Source: Streptomyces chartreusis
GTDB lineage: Bacteria > Actinomycetota > Actinomycetes > Streptomycetales > Streptomycetaceae
NCBI RefSeq assembly: GCF_008704715.1
Contig: NZ_CP023689.1
Location: 8,246,001 to 8,310,000 of the forward strand
Length of the DNA: 64,000 bases
Direction of reading: 5' to 3'
Below the pieces are notes generated by a model that saw only the letters and a program-made list of their open reading frames with translations, made no database searches and was not told where the DNA came from. Positions within the stretch are counted from its first letter, which is position 1. Each line of letters opens with the position of its first letter. The translations under genes were made by a program, and so were the position numbers. Positions 24,903 to 31,945 of the stretch are shown here, one piece after another.

Positions 24903-25853
24903 ATGCAGCTCAAAGGCGGTTCGGAGCCGGTTCTCGACGCCAATCTCGCCATCGCGCTGGACGCTCTGCTGGCCGAGGAGAGCGTCACGCGTGCCGCCGC
25001 CCGCCTGCACACGTCCCCGGCGGCCATGAGCCGCACCCTCGGCCGCCTCCGGCGCATCCTCGGGGACCCGCTCCTGGTCCGGGCCGGACAGGCGATGGTC
25101 CCCACCCCGCGGGCCCTGGCCCTGCGCGAGGAAGCCGCCGCGGTGGTCCGCCGCATCACGGTGCTGCTCACTCCCGACACCGCGGTCGACCCGGCCACCC
25201 TGAACCGCACCTTCACCGTTCAGGCCGCCGATCTGGTCGGCGCCGCGCTGGCCCCCGCACTGCTCGAACTGGCCCGTCGGGAGGCGCCGGGCGTCTCTCT
25301 GCGGATGCGGGCCGAGGAGCTGGAGGCGGGGCCCGCGCTCCGTGACGGCCGGATCGACCTGGAGATCGGATCCATCGACCATGCCGACCCCGAGACCCAC
25401 GTCGAGGAACTGGTGTCTCTGCGGATGGCGGCGGCCGTCCGCCCCGGCCACCCTCTGACCCGGAAGCCCCTGACGCCGGCCCGGCTCGCTGCCGCCGAAC
25501 ATGTGGTGGTCAGCCGCCGTGGCCGTTTCACCGGCCCGCTGGACACCGCACTGGCCGAACAGGGCCTGGAACGACGCGTGAGTGCCGTCCTTCCGAGCCA
25601 CCTGGCCGCGATGACCCTCGCGGCCGTCAGCGACGTCGTCTGCCTCGTCCCCGCGGCCCCCGACGGAGCGGCCCCCTCACCCCTGACCGCCCCCGCCTCC
25701 GTCTTCGGCCTGCACCTGCTCGACATCCCCCTGCCCCTGCCGCCCCTGACCATCGGCATGGCCTGGCACCCCCGCCACGCGGCCGACGGCGCCCACCACT
25801 GGCTCCGCACAGCGGTCCGCCGGATCCTCCGCACACCCGGGAACCCGGCCTGA
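24903..25853 (+). CDS. LysR family transcriptional regulator
   Basis: This is a DNA-binding regulator of 316 residues. The winged helix at about 14-70 contains ALLAEESVTRAAARLHTSPAAMSRTLGRLR. A two-lobed co-inducer domain follows, with RFTGPLDTALAEQG and RMAAAVRPGHPL. GAGGTGG precedes the ATG at 24903. It is divergent from the NmrA-like gene and probably controls it together with darcynin and perhaps PhzF. The inducer is unknown; a quinone, aldehyde or similar electrophile would fit the NmrA neighbour, but that is inference. Confidence 0.93.
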   Translation: MQLKGGSEPVLDANLAIALDALLAEESVTRAAARLHTSPAAMSRTLGRLRRILGDPLLVRAGQAMVPTPRALALREEAAAVVRRITVLLTPDTAVDPATLNRTFTVQAADLVGAALAPALLELARREAPGVSLRMRAEELEAGPALRDGRIDLEIGSIDHADPETHVEELVSLRMAAAVRPGHPLTRKPLTPARLAAAEHVVVSRRGRFTGPLDTALAEQGLERRVSAVLPSHLAAMTLAAVSDVVCLVPAAPDGAAPSPLTAPASVFGLHLLDIPLPLPPLTIGMAWHPRHAADGAHHWLRTAVRRILRTPGNPA

Positions 25854-25858
25854 CAGCA

Positions 25859-25880
25859 CGGGCGGATCCGGCTCCGCCCG
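25859..25880 (+). terminator. Hairpin after LysR gene
   Basis: CGGGCGGA (25859-25866) pairs perfectly with TCCGCCCG (25873-25880) around a 6-nt loop, 5 bases after the LysR stop. It is a typical GC-rich terminator without a U-tract. Confidence 0.7.
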
Positions 25881-25945
25881 GACGGTCGGGCTCTTGGCGT
25901 GCGAGTTCGTCCGAGTTCGGCCGGGCCTTGTCATCCGATCGGTTC

Positions 25946-25981
25946 CGATATATCGTTGACGCATCGCGACAGATCAACGAT
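25946..25981 (+). promoter_or_regulatory. Palindromes at the padR promoter (likely autoregulatory operator)
   Basis: A 10-bp palindrome CGATATATCG (25946-25955) overlaps the left arm of a perfect inverted repeat ATCGTTGA-N14-TCAACGAT (25952-25959 with 25974-25981). The right arm ends 6 bases before the padR Shine-Dalgarno, so binding would block transcription or ribosome access. PadR proteins usually repress their own promoters through such dyads. Confidence 0.65.
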
Positions 25982-25998
25982 GGAATGGAGTGATTGCG

Positions 25999-26622
25999 AT
26001 GCGTTCCCATGGATTCGAGCGTGGGCATGGTGGACACGGTCATCACGGCGGGCGGGGCGGCTTCGAGCAGCTGCGCGGCGCCTTCGGGCCCTTCGGTCCG
26101 GGTGGCGGTGGCCCCGGTTTCGGTGGACCTGGATTCGGTCCCGGTCCCTGGGGGCCGCGGGGTCGAGGAGGGCCTCGAGGGAGGGCGCGGCGCGGTGACG
26201 TACGGGCATCGATCCTCGCCCTGCTGAAGGACCGCCCCATGCACGGCTACGAGATGATCCAGGAGATCGCCGAGCGCAGCGGCGGGGCGTGGAAGCCCAG
26301 CCCCGGCTCGGTGTACCCCACCCTCCAGCTGCTGGAGGACGAGGGGCTGATCGCCAGTGAGACCGAGGGCGGCAAGAAGCTGTTCTCGCTCACCGAGGCG
26401 GGCCGCGAGGCGGCCGAGGCCGGCCCCGAAGCGCCCTGGGAGGAAGCCTCCCGCGGCGTCGACTGGGAAGCCCTCGGCGAGATCCGTCAGGCCGGATTCG
26501 GACTGATGGAAGCCTTCGGGCAGGTCTGGAAGACAGGCAGCAAGGACCAGCGCGACAAGGCGCTGACCGTCATCAACGACGCCCGCAAGAAGCTGTACCT
26601 GATCCTCGCCGACGAGGACTGA
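25999..26622 (+). CDS. PadR family regulator with Gly/His-rich N-terminal arm
   Basis: This is a transcriptional repressor of 207 residues. The first 60 residues are a low-complexity arm with HGFERGHGGHGHHGG and many FGPG repeats. The PadR winged helix (about 65-140) follows: VRASILALLKDRPMHGYEMI, then PSPGSVYPTLQLLEDEGLI and the wing ETEGGKKLFSLTEAG. A C-terminal helix for dimerisation ends the protein. GGAG lies 8 bases before the ATG at 25999, so this start is preferred over a GTG 9 bases upstream. The His-rich arm could bind metal, though it may be a linker only. No obvious target gene is adjacent other than itself. Confidence 0.9.
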   Translation: MRSHGFERGHGGHGHHGGRGGFEQLRGAFGPFGPGGGGPGFGGPGFGPGPWGPRGRGGPRGRARRGDVRASILALLKDRPMHGYEMIQEIAERSGGAWKPSPGSVYPTLQLLEDEGLIASETEGGKKLFSLTEAGREAAEAGPEAPWEEASRGVDWEALGEIRQAGFGLMEAFGQVWKTGSKDQRDKALTVINDARKKLYLILADED

Positions 26623-26651
26623 GAAGCACCGGCGGCCTCCCCGCCGTAGGT

Positions 26652-26687
26652 GAAGGCGCCCCGTGGAGCGATCCGCGGGGCGCCTTC
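26652..26687. terminator. Terminator between padR and SRPBCC gene
   Basis: A perfect 12-bp inverted repeat GAAGGCGCCCCG/CGGGGCGCCTTC with a 12-nt loop lies between the convergent genes. It can act on both strands. Confidence 0.8.
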
Positions 26688-26707
26688 GTGCGTGTGGGCA
26701 AGGCCGC

Positions 26708-27139
26708 TCAGGTCACCAGGCCCGCCAGCTTGCGCAGCGACTCGTCCAGCGCCGCCGTCGCCGAGTCCTTCAGCTTGCCCGCCATCAACGACACCGCCGC
26801 GCCCGTGAACTCCCCGTCGATGCGGACCGTCGTCGCGGCGTCGCCGTCCGGGGTGAGGGTGTAGCGCGTGGCCACGGTCACCGCCATCGGGCCCTTGCCG
26901 CGGATCGCGAGCACCCGCGCCGGCTCCAGTTCCTCGATGGTCCACTCGACCTCGGCCGGGAACCCCATCAGCTTCATGTTCTCCTGGAAGGTCCCGCCTA
27001 CTTCGAGGGCCGCCGGGCCGCCGCTCGGGAAGCTGGTGTGGGTCGCGTTCCACTGGCCGTACGCCGACCAGTCCGTCAGCTGTGCCCAGACCTTCTCGGC
27101 CGGCGCCTCGATACGTGCCTCCGCGCTGACTTCGGCCAT
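26708..27139 (-). CDS. SRPBCC (START/polyketide cyclase-like) family protein, 143 aa
   Basis: A single helix-grip domain that binds a hydrophobic ligand. It starts with ARIEAPAEKVWAQLTDWSAYGQWN, continues through EWTIEELEPARVLAIRGKG and ends in the long helix LMAGKLKDSATAALDESLRKL. The order matches the SRPBCC superfamily, close to the Rv0910-like group. There is no signal peptide. A GGGGTGGTCGC sequence precedes the ATG at 27139. It is a lone gene convergent with padR. The ligand is unknown. Confidence 0.87.
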   Translation of the reverse strand: MAEVSAEARIEAPAEKVWAQLTDWSAYGQWNATHTSFPSGGPAALEVGGTFQENMKLMGFPAEVEWTIEELEPARVLAIRGKGPMAVTVATRYTLTPDGDAATTVRIDGEFTGAAVSLMAGKLKDSATAALDESLRKLAGLVT

Positions 27140-27266
27140 GCGACCACCCCTTCGTCTCGGGCTACGGTGTCGCGGAACGTAGCCGTGGGGGCCCGAACAT
27201 TCAATACTGATGAACCGTCAGGAATTGTGGAGGTGCGGTCCTGTTCCGGGCGCGGGCCGCGCGGGC

Positions 27267-27506
27267 TCAGCTCACGAGCCGTATCACCGCCGCGTCGAAC
27301 AGGTCCCACGCCCGCGGCAGCGCGCTCTCCTCGTGGCAGTGCCACGCCTCCCAGAACAGGTCGGCGAGCAGGGCGTCCTCCGGGGCGTACACCCGGTAGA
27401 CGTACTGTCTGCCGTCGACGGCAGACAGCGCCACCAGCCAGCACCTCTCCATGTCCCTGTGGGACGTGGCACGGAGCGCCCCGGTTGCGTGCAGGGCGCA
27501 CTGCAA
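27267..27506 (-). CDS. Possible small hypothetical protein, up to 79 aa
   Basis: The frame reads plausibly as protein from residue 18 on: MERCWLVALSAVDGRQYVYR, then a hydrophobic/aromatic helix DALLADLFWEAWHCHEE and a C-terminal AWDLFDAAVIRLV. The shorter start at Met19 gives 61 residues. Codons have high G/C at third positions on this strand, unlike a typical shadow frame. No family is recognised and no clear ribosome binding site is seen. If not a gene, 27140-27650 is a 511-bp region without coding content. Confidence 0.45.
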   Translation of the reverse strand: MQCALHATGALRATSHRDMERCWLVALSAVDGRQYVYRVYAPEDALLADLFWEAWHCHEESALPRAWDLFDAAVIRLVS

Positions 27507-27650
27507 GGCGGCGCGCGCCCCCGACGGCTTTTCGGCGTGATCTCATCCGTAAGGAGGAGATTTCGGCCGTCGGAGTCCACTCTGTGTGGGACGCGAAAAT
27601 GCTTCCCCTCGGCGATGACTCGGCTCGATGTGGCTGATGGGGTAGGAGAC

Positions 27651-28211
27651 GTGCAACCCCGTATCCCCCGGCAGTCGGCCCAGGAACAGGACTGTCGGCG
27701 CCCGGACACCCCGGCGGACGGTGCCAGGCTCAGCGACGAACTGGCAGCGGTGGTCTCCGGTGCCCGTCGCCGGGCGCTCAGGGACGGGGACCGGCAGATC
27801 GACTCGGCTCATCTGCTGCACTCGCTGCTGGAACACGACCCGGACGTGTACGCCGTCTTCGGCGAGGGACCCCAGATCGCCCGGCTGCTCGGCTATCTCG
27901 TGCAGCGCAGCATCGGCTACGGCCTGCGCTGGCAGGGCGCTGTCGAGGACTCCGGCGCCGTCCCCGTCGTACTGCACGGCGAGGGCTTCTCCCCGCTGGC
28001 CGCGGCCGCGATGGAGCACGCCTGCCGACGCGCCGCCCTGCGCGGCGACAACCAGGCCCGCGGCATCGACCTGCTCGCGGCGATCGTCGTCGACCCCCAG
28101 GCCCGCGCCGTCGAGGTGCTCGACCGCGCCGGCGTCGACGCGACCGCCCTGCGCGCCCGCATCGACGGACACCGCGACGAGTACGTCGGCGGCGGCGACA
28201 CCAGCCGTTAG
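27651..28211 (+). CDS. Clp N-terminal (ClpA/C N-domain) repeat protein without ATPase, 186 aa
   Basis: A stand-alone Clp_N double-repeat protein. RLSDELAAVVSGARRRALRD, IDSAHLLHSLLEHDPDV and the second copy FSPLAAAAMEHACRRAALRG, RGIDLLAAIVVDPQARAVEVL match the two imperfect helical repeats that ClpA/C/B use to dock adaptors and substrates. No Walker motifs follow, so it cannot unfold proteins itself; it may act as an adaptor or decoy. The start is uncertain. GTG at 27651 gives the N-terminus QPRIPRQS but sits only 2 bases after AGGAG; ATG at 27615 is an alternative. It ends at a perfect palindromic terminator. Confidence 0.8.
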   Translation: MQPRIPRQSAQEQDCRRPDTPADGARLSDELAAVVSGARRRALRDGDRQIDSAHLLHSLLEHDPDVYAVFGEGPQIARLLGYLVQRSIGYGLRWQGAVEDSGAVPVVLHGEGFSPLAAAAMEHACRRAALRGDNQARGIDLLAAIVVDPQARAVEVLDRAGVDATALRARIDGHRDEYVGGGDTSR

Positions 28212-28235
28212 CGCGACCCGCGACCCTGAAACCCC

Positions 28236-28259
28236 CACCCCGGTTCCGGAACCGGGGTG
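28236..28259 (+). terminator. 24-bp perfect palindrome after the Clp_N gene
   Basis: CACCCCGGTTCC is directly followed by its reverse complement, giving an uninterrupted 24-bp palindrome that folds into a stem with a minimal loop, 25 bases after the stop. It probably terminates transcription before the EamA gene. Confidence 0.7.
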
Positions 28260-28367
28260 AGTCATGCCCATTTCCCCGCCGCCCCCGCCCCACCCGTCGA
28301 CCGTCCATACCGCGAGACAGGTGTCAACGGGGGTGACGCTGCTGTCATCGCCTGTCATCATGTGCCG

Positions 28368-29366
28368 GTGCGTAAGTCTCAGAGCGGCCAGGTGGGCCGT
28401 GGCAAGGGTTTCGGGCTCGGTCTGGCGGTCATATCCGCGTTCGCCTTCGGAGGTTCCGGTGTCGCGGCCAAGCCGCTGATCGAGGCAGGGCTCGATCCGC
28501 TTCACGTGGTGTGGCTGCGCGTGGCCGGCGCCGCGCTGGTCATGCTGCCGCTCGCCGTGCGCCACCGCGCGCTGCTGCGGGAACGCCCCGCCCTGCTCGC
28601 CGGGTTCGGCCTGCTCGGCGTGGCCGGTGTGCAGGCGTTCTACTTCGCCTCGATCTCCCGCATCCCGGTCGGCGTCGCCCTGCTCGTCGAGTACCTCGCG
28701 CCCGCCCTGGTCCTCGGCTGGGTGCGATTCGTGCAGCGGCGGCCGGTGACCCGTGCAGCCGCCGTCGGCGTGATCCTCGCGGTCGGCGGCCTGGCCTGCG
28801 TCGTCGAGGTGTGGGCGGGCCTGAGCTTCGACGCCCTCGGACTGCTCCTCGCGCTCGGCGCGGCCTGCTGCCAGGTCGGCTACTTCGTCCTGTCCGACCA
28901 GGGCAGCGACTCCGGCGAGCGGGCACCCGACCCGCTCGGCGTCATCGCGTACGGCCTGCTGGTCGGCGCCGCCGTCCTGACCGTGGTGGCCCGCCCCTGG
29001 AAGATGGACTGGGCGGTCCTCGCGGGCACCGCCGACATGGACGGTACCCCGGTCTCGGCCGGCCTGCTGCTGGCCTGGATCGTGCTCGTCGCCACGGTCG
29101 TCGCGTACGTCACCGGCGTGGTCTCGGTGCGGCGGCTGTCGCCGCAGGTCGCCGGCGTCGTCGCGTGCCTCGAAGCGGTGGTGGCCACCGTCCTCGCCTG
29201 GTTCCTGCTCGGCGAGCACCTCTCGGCGCCGCAGATCGTCGGCGGCGCGGTCGTCCTCGCCGGGGCGTTCATCGCGCAGTCGTCGGCACCCGCCAAGACC
29301 TCGGTCGAACCGGTGGCCAGTGGTGGACCCGAGCGCGAGTTGTCCGCCCGCGGAAACGTCGCCTAG
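28368..29366 (+). CDS. EamA/DMT family exporter (RhtA-like), first copy
   Basis: A ten-helix drug/metabolite transporter made of two EamA repeats, 332 residues. The first repeat starts at GLGLAVISAFAFGGSGVAAKPL, and the second ends with LEAVVATVLAWFLLGEHLSAPQIVGG, the typical EamA C-terminal signature. Such proteins export amino acids or metabolites across the inner membrane. No Shine-Dalgarno is seen before the GTG at 28368 or the GTG at 28362, so the mRNA may be leaderless. The start is therefore uncertain by a few codons. A short reading frame and a second EamA gene follow. Confidence 0.88.
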   Translation: MRKSQSGQVGRGKGFGLGLAVISAFAFGGSGVAAKPLIEAGLDPLHVVWLRVAGAALVMLPLAVRHRALLRERPALLAGFGLLGVAGVQAFYFASISRIPVGVALLVEYLAPALVLGWVRFVQRRPVTRAAAVGVILAVGGLACVVEVWAGLSFDALGLLLALGAACCQVGYFVLSDQGSDSGERAPDPLGVIAYGLLVGAAVLTVVARPWKMDWAVLAGTADMDGTPVSAGLLLAWIVLVATVVAYVTGVVSVRRLSPQVAGVVACLEAVVATVLAWFLLGEHLSAPQIVGGAVVLAGAFIAQSSAPAKTSVEPVASGGPERELSARGNVA

Positions 29367-29377
29367 GCTGCGCAATC

Positions 29378-29500
29378 ATGCCTTCGACACTCGTTCTTCC
29401 GCCTCCGGCCGCCTGAGGCGGGCCTCCGGAAAAGCCGAGCCTCGGTGCCCGACGGGAACTGAACCCCGCGCACCGCACGGCGCAACGGTGCTGCCCGCGG
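29378..29500 (+). promoter_or_regulatory. Possible leader ORF with alternative hairpins before second EamA gene
   Basis: A 12-codon frame (29378-29416) would encode MPSTLVLPPPAA. The segment GCACCG at 29470-29475 can pair with CGGTGC at 29443-29448, or with CGGTGC at 29486-29491 (the second stem reinforced by CCGC 29466-29469 with GCGG 29497-29500), but not with both. A short peptide rich in Leu/Val/Pro followed by mutually exclusive stems resembles transcription attenuation. No strong ribosome binding site precedes the ATG, so this is a hypothesis. Confidence 0.35.
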
Positions 29501-29568
29501 ACGAAGTCCATGGACCCCGCTGAACCGGGCTCCTCCCTGCGCTTCTGCATGTCTGCGGAGAAACACTC

Positions 29569-30531
29569 GTGTCGAACACACCACTCTCCGGCCTGCCCAT
29601 CGGGCGAGGCCTCATCTACCTGATCATCGCCGGTGCCGCCTGGGGCACCGCGGGCGCCGCCGCCTCCCTGGTCTACCGGACCAGCGACATGGGGCCGATC
29701 GCCCTCTCCTTCTGGCGCTGCGCGGTCGGCTTCGTGCTGCTGCTCGCCGTGCGCCTGCTGCGGCCCCGTCCCCGGCGCGCCGTCGCCGAGCCACTCGCCC
29801 GCAAGGCGCTGCGGGCCGGTGCCACCGGCATCGGGCTCGCCGTGTTCCAGACGGCCTACTTCGCGGCCGTGGAGGCCACCGGACTCGCCGTGGGCACGGT
29901 CGTCACCCTCGGCGCCGGCCCCGTCTTCATCGCGCTGGGCGCCCGGCTGACGCTGGGGGAGCGGCTCGGCCGCGGAGGTGTCGCGGCGGTGGCCGGCGCG
30001 CTCACCGGGCTCGCCGTGCTCGCACTCGGCGGCGAGGGCGCGACCGTACGGCCGTGGGGCGTGTTCCTGGCCCTGGTGGCCGCGGCCGGGTACTCCGTGA
30101 TGACGCTGCTGACCCGCAAGTGGGGCCGCGACGGCGGGGCTGACGCCGCCGAGACGTCCGTGTGGGCCTTCGCGGTCACCAGCCTGTGCCTGCTGCCGCT
30201 CGCCCTCGTCGAGGGGCTCCTGCCGCACACCGCCGACCCGATCAGGCTGGTCTGGCTGCTCGCGTACATCGCGGCCGTTCCCACCGCTCTGGCGTACGCC
30301 CTCTACTTCGCGGGCGCGGCCGCCGTACGGTCGGCCACCGTCTCCGTGATCATGCTGCTGGAGCCGGTCAGCGCTGCGGTGCTGGCCGTCGTCCTGCTCG
30401 GCGAGCATCTGACCGTCCCGACCCTCGTCGGCACGTTGCTGATGCTCGGCTCCGTCGCGGGCCTGGCGGTGGCGGAGACTCGCGGCGCGCGGCGGGAGAG
30501 GGAGCGGGAGCGCGAACCGATGCCTGCCTGA
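29569..30531 (+). CDS. EamA/DMT family exporter, second copy
   Basis: A ten-helix transporter of 320 residues in two EamA repeats. Repeat one begins GLIYLIIAGAAWGTAGAAASL, and repeat two ends LEPVSAAVLAVVLLGEHLTV. The C-terminus is a charged tail (RGARREREREREPMPA). The start is a GTG at 29569 with GGAG 9 to 12 bases upstream. It is only distantly similar to the preceding EamA protein, so this is not a recent tandem duplication. The substrate is unknown; export of amino acids is common in the family. Confidence 0.9.
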   Translation: MSNTPLSGLPIGRGLIYLIIAGAAWGTAGAAASLVYRTSDMGPIALSFWRCAVGFVLLLAVRLLRPRPRRAVAEPLARKALRAGATGIGLAVFQTAYFAAVEATGLAVGTVVTLGAGPVFIALGARLTLGERLGRGGVAAVAGALTGLAVLALGGEGATVRPWGVFLALVAAAGYSVMTLLTRKWGRDGGADAAETSVWAFAVTSLCLLPLALVEGLLPHTADPIRLVWLLAYIAAVPTALAYALYFAGAAAVRSATVSVIMLLEPVSAAVLAVVLLGEHLTVPTLVGTLLMLGSVAGLAVAETRGARREREREREPMPA

Positions 30532-30538
30532 CGCCGAG

Positions 30539-30567
30539 GGGTCCCGCACCTCACCGGTGCGGGGCCC
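30539..30567. terminator. Terminator between second EamA and PaiB-like genes
   Basis: GGGTCCCGCACC pairs with GGTGCGGGGCCC (12 pairs including one G-U) around a 5-nt loop, immediately after the EamA stop and before the convergent gene. Confidence 0.75.
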
Positions 30568-30594
30568 TTGGCCACCTTGCTTCAGGGACTCCCC

Positions 30595-31227
30595 TCAAGC
30601 GGGGCGCCGCCGCAGCATGTGCTCACGTGCCGCCGCGTCACGCGGACCGCCGCGCCCGGCCAGATTGCCCGCGATCCGGTCCTGGACCTCCGCCGTCCGC
30701 CGGCCCCCGAACTTGAACTTCGCGCGCACGCCGGTGACCTCCAGCCGCAGCCCCCGGATGCCGGACAACAGCCTGCCGTACGGTGCCAGGCCGACCCCCA
30801 CCTCCGCCGAACCGCCCTCCGGCTGGAAGTGACCGACCTGGCGGTTGAGGAGCTCGGCCTTCGCGGCCGGGTCGTCCACGACACGCGCCCGGCACCGGAG
30901 CTGGACCGCCGCGTAGAAGCTGGTGGGTTCGCCGTGCTCGGTCGGCTGCTCGGGAGCCGCCTGCCAGGGCCCCGGCACGTAGACGTAGTCGTCGACCACG
31001 CTCAGCACGACCTCGGGGTTCGCCAGCAGCGCCGGCCACATCGGGTTGGGTCGCGCCAGATGCGTGACGACCTCGCCGCTCCCGGCGTCGAACGCGAAGT
31101 GGAGCGGCTGGACGTGCGGCGGCTCGCCGTCGAGGCCGTTGACCACGAGCTGCCCGAAGTCGTGGTCGGCAAGCCACCGCTGCCACTCGGTGTCGTCGTG
31201 GGGCGCGTCCCAGGGGTGGATCAGCAT
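30595..31227 (-). CDS. FMN-binding negative transcriptional regulator family (PaiB-like)
   Basis: A split-barrel flavin-binding protein of 210 residues. It starts MLIHPWDAPHDDTEW and has the PaiB-type segments FGQLVVNGLDG, VQPLHFAFDAG, THLARPNPMWPAL, VVLSVVDDYVYVPGPW and a C-terminal KFKFGGRRTAEVQDRI. These match the group named after Bacillus PaiB, though most members are probably flavoenzymes rather than DNA-binding proteins. Its ATG shares one base with the stop of the upstream flavin protein; a GTG one codon earlier would give a GTGA overlap. The two form an operon. Confidence 0.87.
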   Translation of the reverse strand: MLIHPWDAPHDDTEWQRWLADHDFGQLVVNGLDGEPPHVQPLHFAFDAGSGEVVTHLARPNPMWPALLANPEVVLSVVDDYVYVPGPWQAAPEQPTEHGEPTSFYAAVQLRCRARVVDDPAAKAELLNRQVGHFQPEGGSAEVGVGLAPYGRLLSGIRGLRLEVTGVRAKFKFGGRRTAEVQDRIAGNLAGRGGPRDAAAREHMLRRRPA

Positions 31228-31910
31228 CACAGGTCCGCGAGGTAGGCGGGGACTTCGGTGCCGGGGGCCAGGTCGGGGTCGCTGATCGGCGCGTCGTAGC
31301 CCTTGCGCAGCGGGACGACGCCGGCCCAGTGGGCGAGCGCGAGGTCCTCGGGCTCGTCGTTCACGCCGCCGGTGCGCAGCTTGGCGGAGACCTCGTTCAG
31401 GTCGAGGCGGATCACGGCGGTGGCGGCGAGCTCCTTCTTGTTGGCGGGCCGGGAGTCACGGGACCGGCCCGCCACCACGTGCTCGACGAGCGCGTCGAGG
31501 GCGGTCCGCTTCTCCTCCGGGTCCGTCACGTCGTACGCGGTGCCGTGCACCACCACGGACCGGTAGTTGATCGAGTGGTGGAAGGCCGAGCGGGCCAGGA
31601 TCAGCGCGTCGACATGCGTCACGGTCAGGCACACCGGAAGGCCGGGGTCCGCCTGGCCGGTCATGCGCAGCGGGCGCGAGCCGGTGGAGCCGTGGACGTA
31701 GAGCGTCTCGCCGACGCGGCCGAACAGCGTGGGCAGCACGACGGGCGCGCCGTCGCGGACGAAGCCGAGGTGGCAGACATAGGCCTCGTCGAGTATCGCG
31801 TGCACCAGTTCCTTGTCGTATGCCGCGCGCTCCGCGGAGCGGGTGGGGACGGTGCGGTCGGTCGGCGTGTAGGCGGCGGCTTGCGACGTCGGTTCCTCGG
31901 TCCCCTGCAT
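31227..31910 (-). CDS. Pyridoxamine 5'-phosphate oxidase-like (NimA-type) flavin protein
   Basis: An FMN-binding split-barrel protein of 227 residues, of the group related to pyridoxamine phosphate oxidase and nitroimidazole reductase NimA. Motifs are AILDEAYVCHLGFVRDGAPVVLPTLFGRVGETLYVHGSTGSR (shown in part), HHSINYRSVVVHGTA and AGVVPLRKGYDAP. I chose the ATG at 31910 because GGAGAG lies 5 bases upstream; an ATG at 31922 is the alternative. The N-terminal 25 residues are probably unstructured. It heads an operon with the PaiB-like gene and is divergent from a MocR regulator. Confidence 0.88.
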   Translation of the reverse strand: MQGTEEPTSQAAAYTPTDRTVPTRSAERAAYDKELVHAILDEAYVCHLGFVRDGAPVVLPTLFGRVGETLYVHGSTGSRPLRMTGQADPGLPVCLTVTHVDALILARSAFHHSINYRSVVVHGTAYDVTDPEEKRTALDALVEHVVAGRSRDSRPANKKELAATAVIRLDLNEVSAKLRTGGVNDEPEDLALAHWAGVVPLRKGYDAPISDPDLAPGTEVPAYLADL

Positions 31911-31938
31911 TGCGCTCTCCATTGCACTAGTACATAAT
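31910..31938 (+). promoter_or_regulatory. Promoter for the MocR regulator, overlapping the divergent gene start
   Basis: TTGCGC (31910-31915) and CATAAT (31933-31938) are spaced by 17 bp. The predicted start point falls about 7 bases later, at or next to the GTG at 31946, implying a leaderless message. The -35 box overlaps the first codons of the divergent flavin protein, so the two genes cannot be transcribed independently of each other. Confidence 0.6.
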
Positions 31939-31945
31939 GTGGTTT

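Noticed and set aside
27543..29375. 610-codon minus-strand open frame opposite the Clp_N and EamA genes
   Set aside because: Shadow frame; membrane helices and Clp_N repeats lie on the plus strand.
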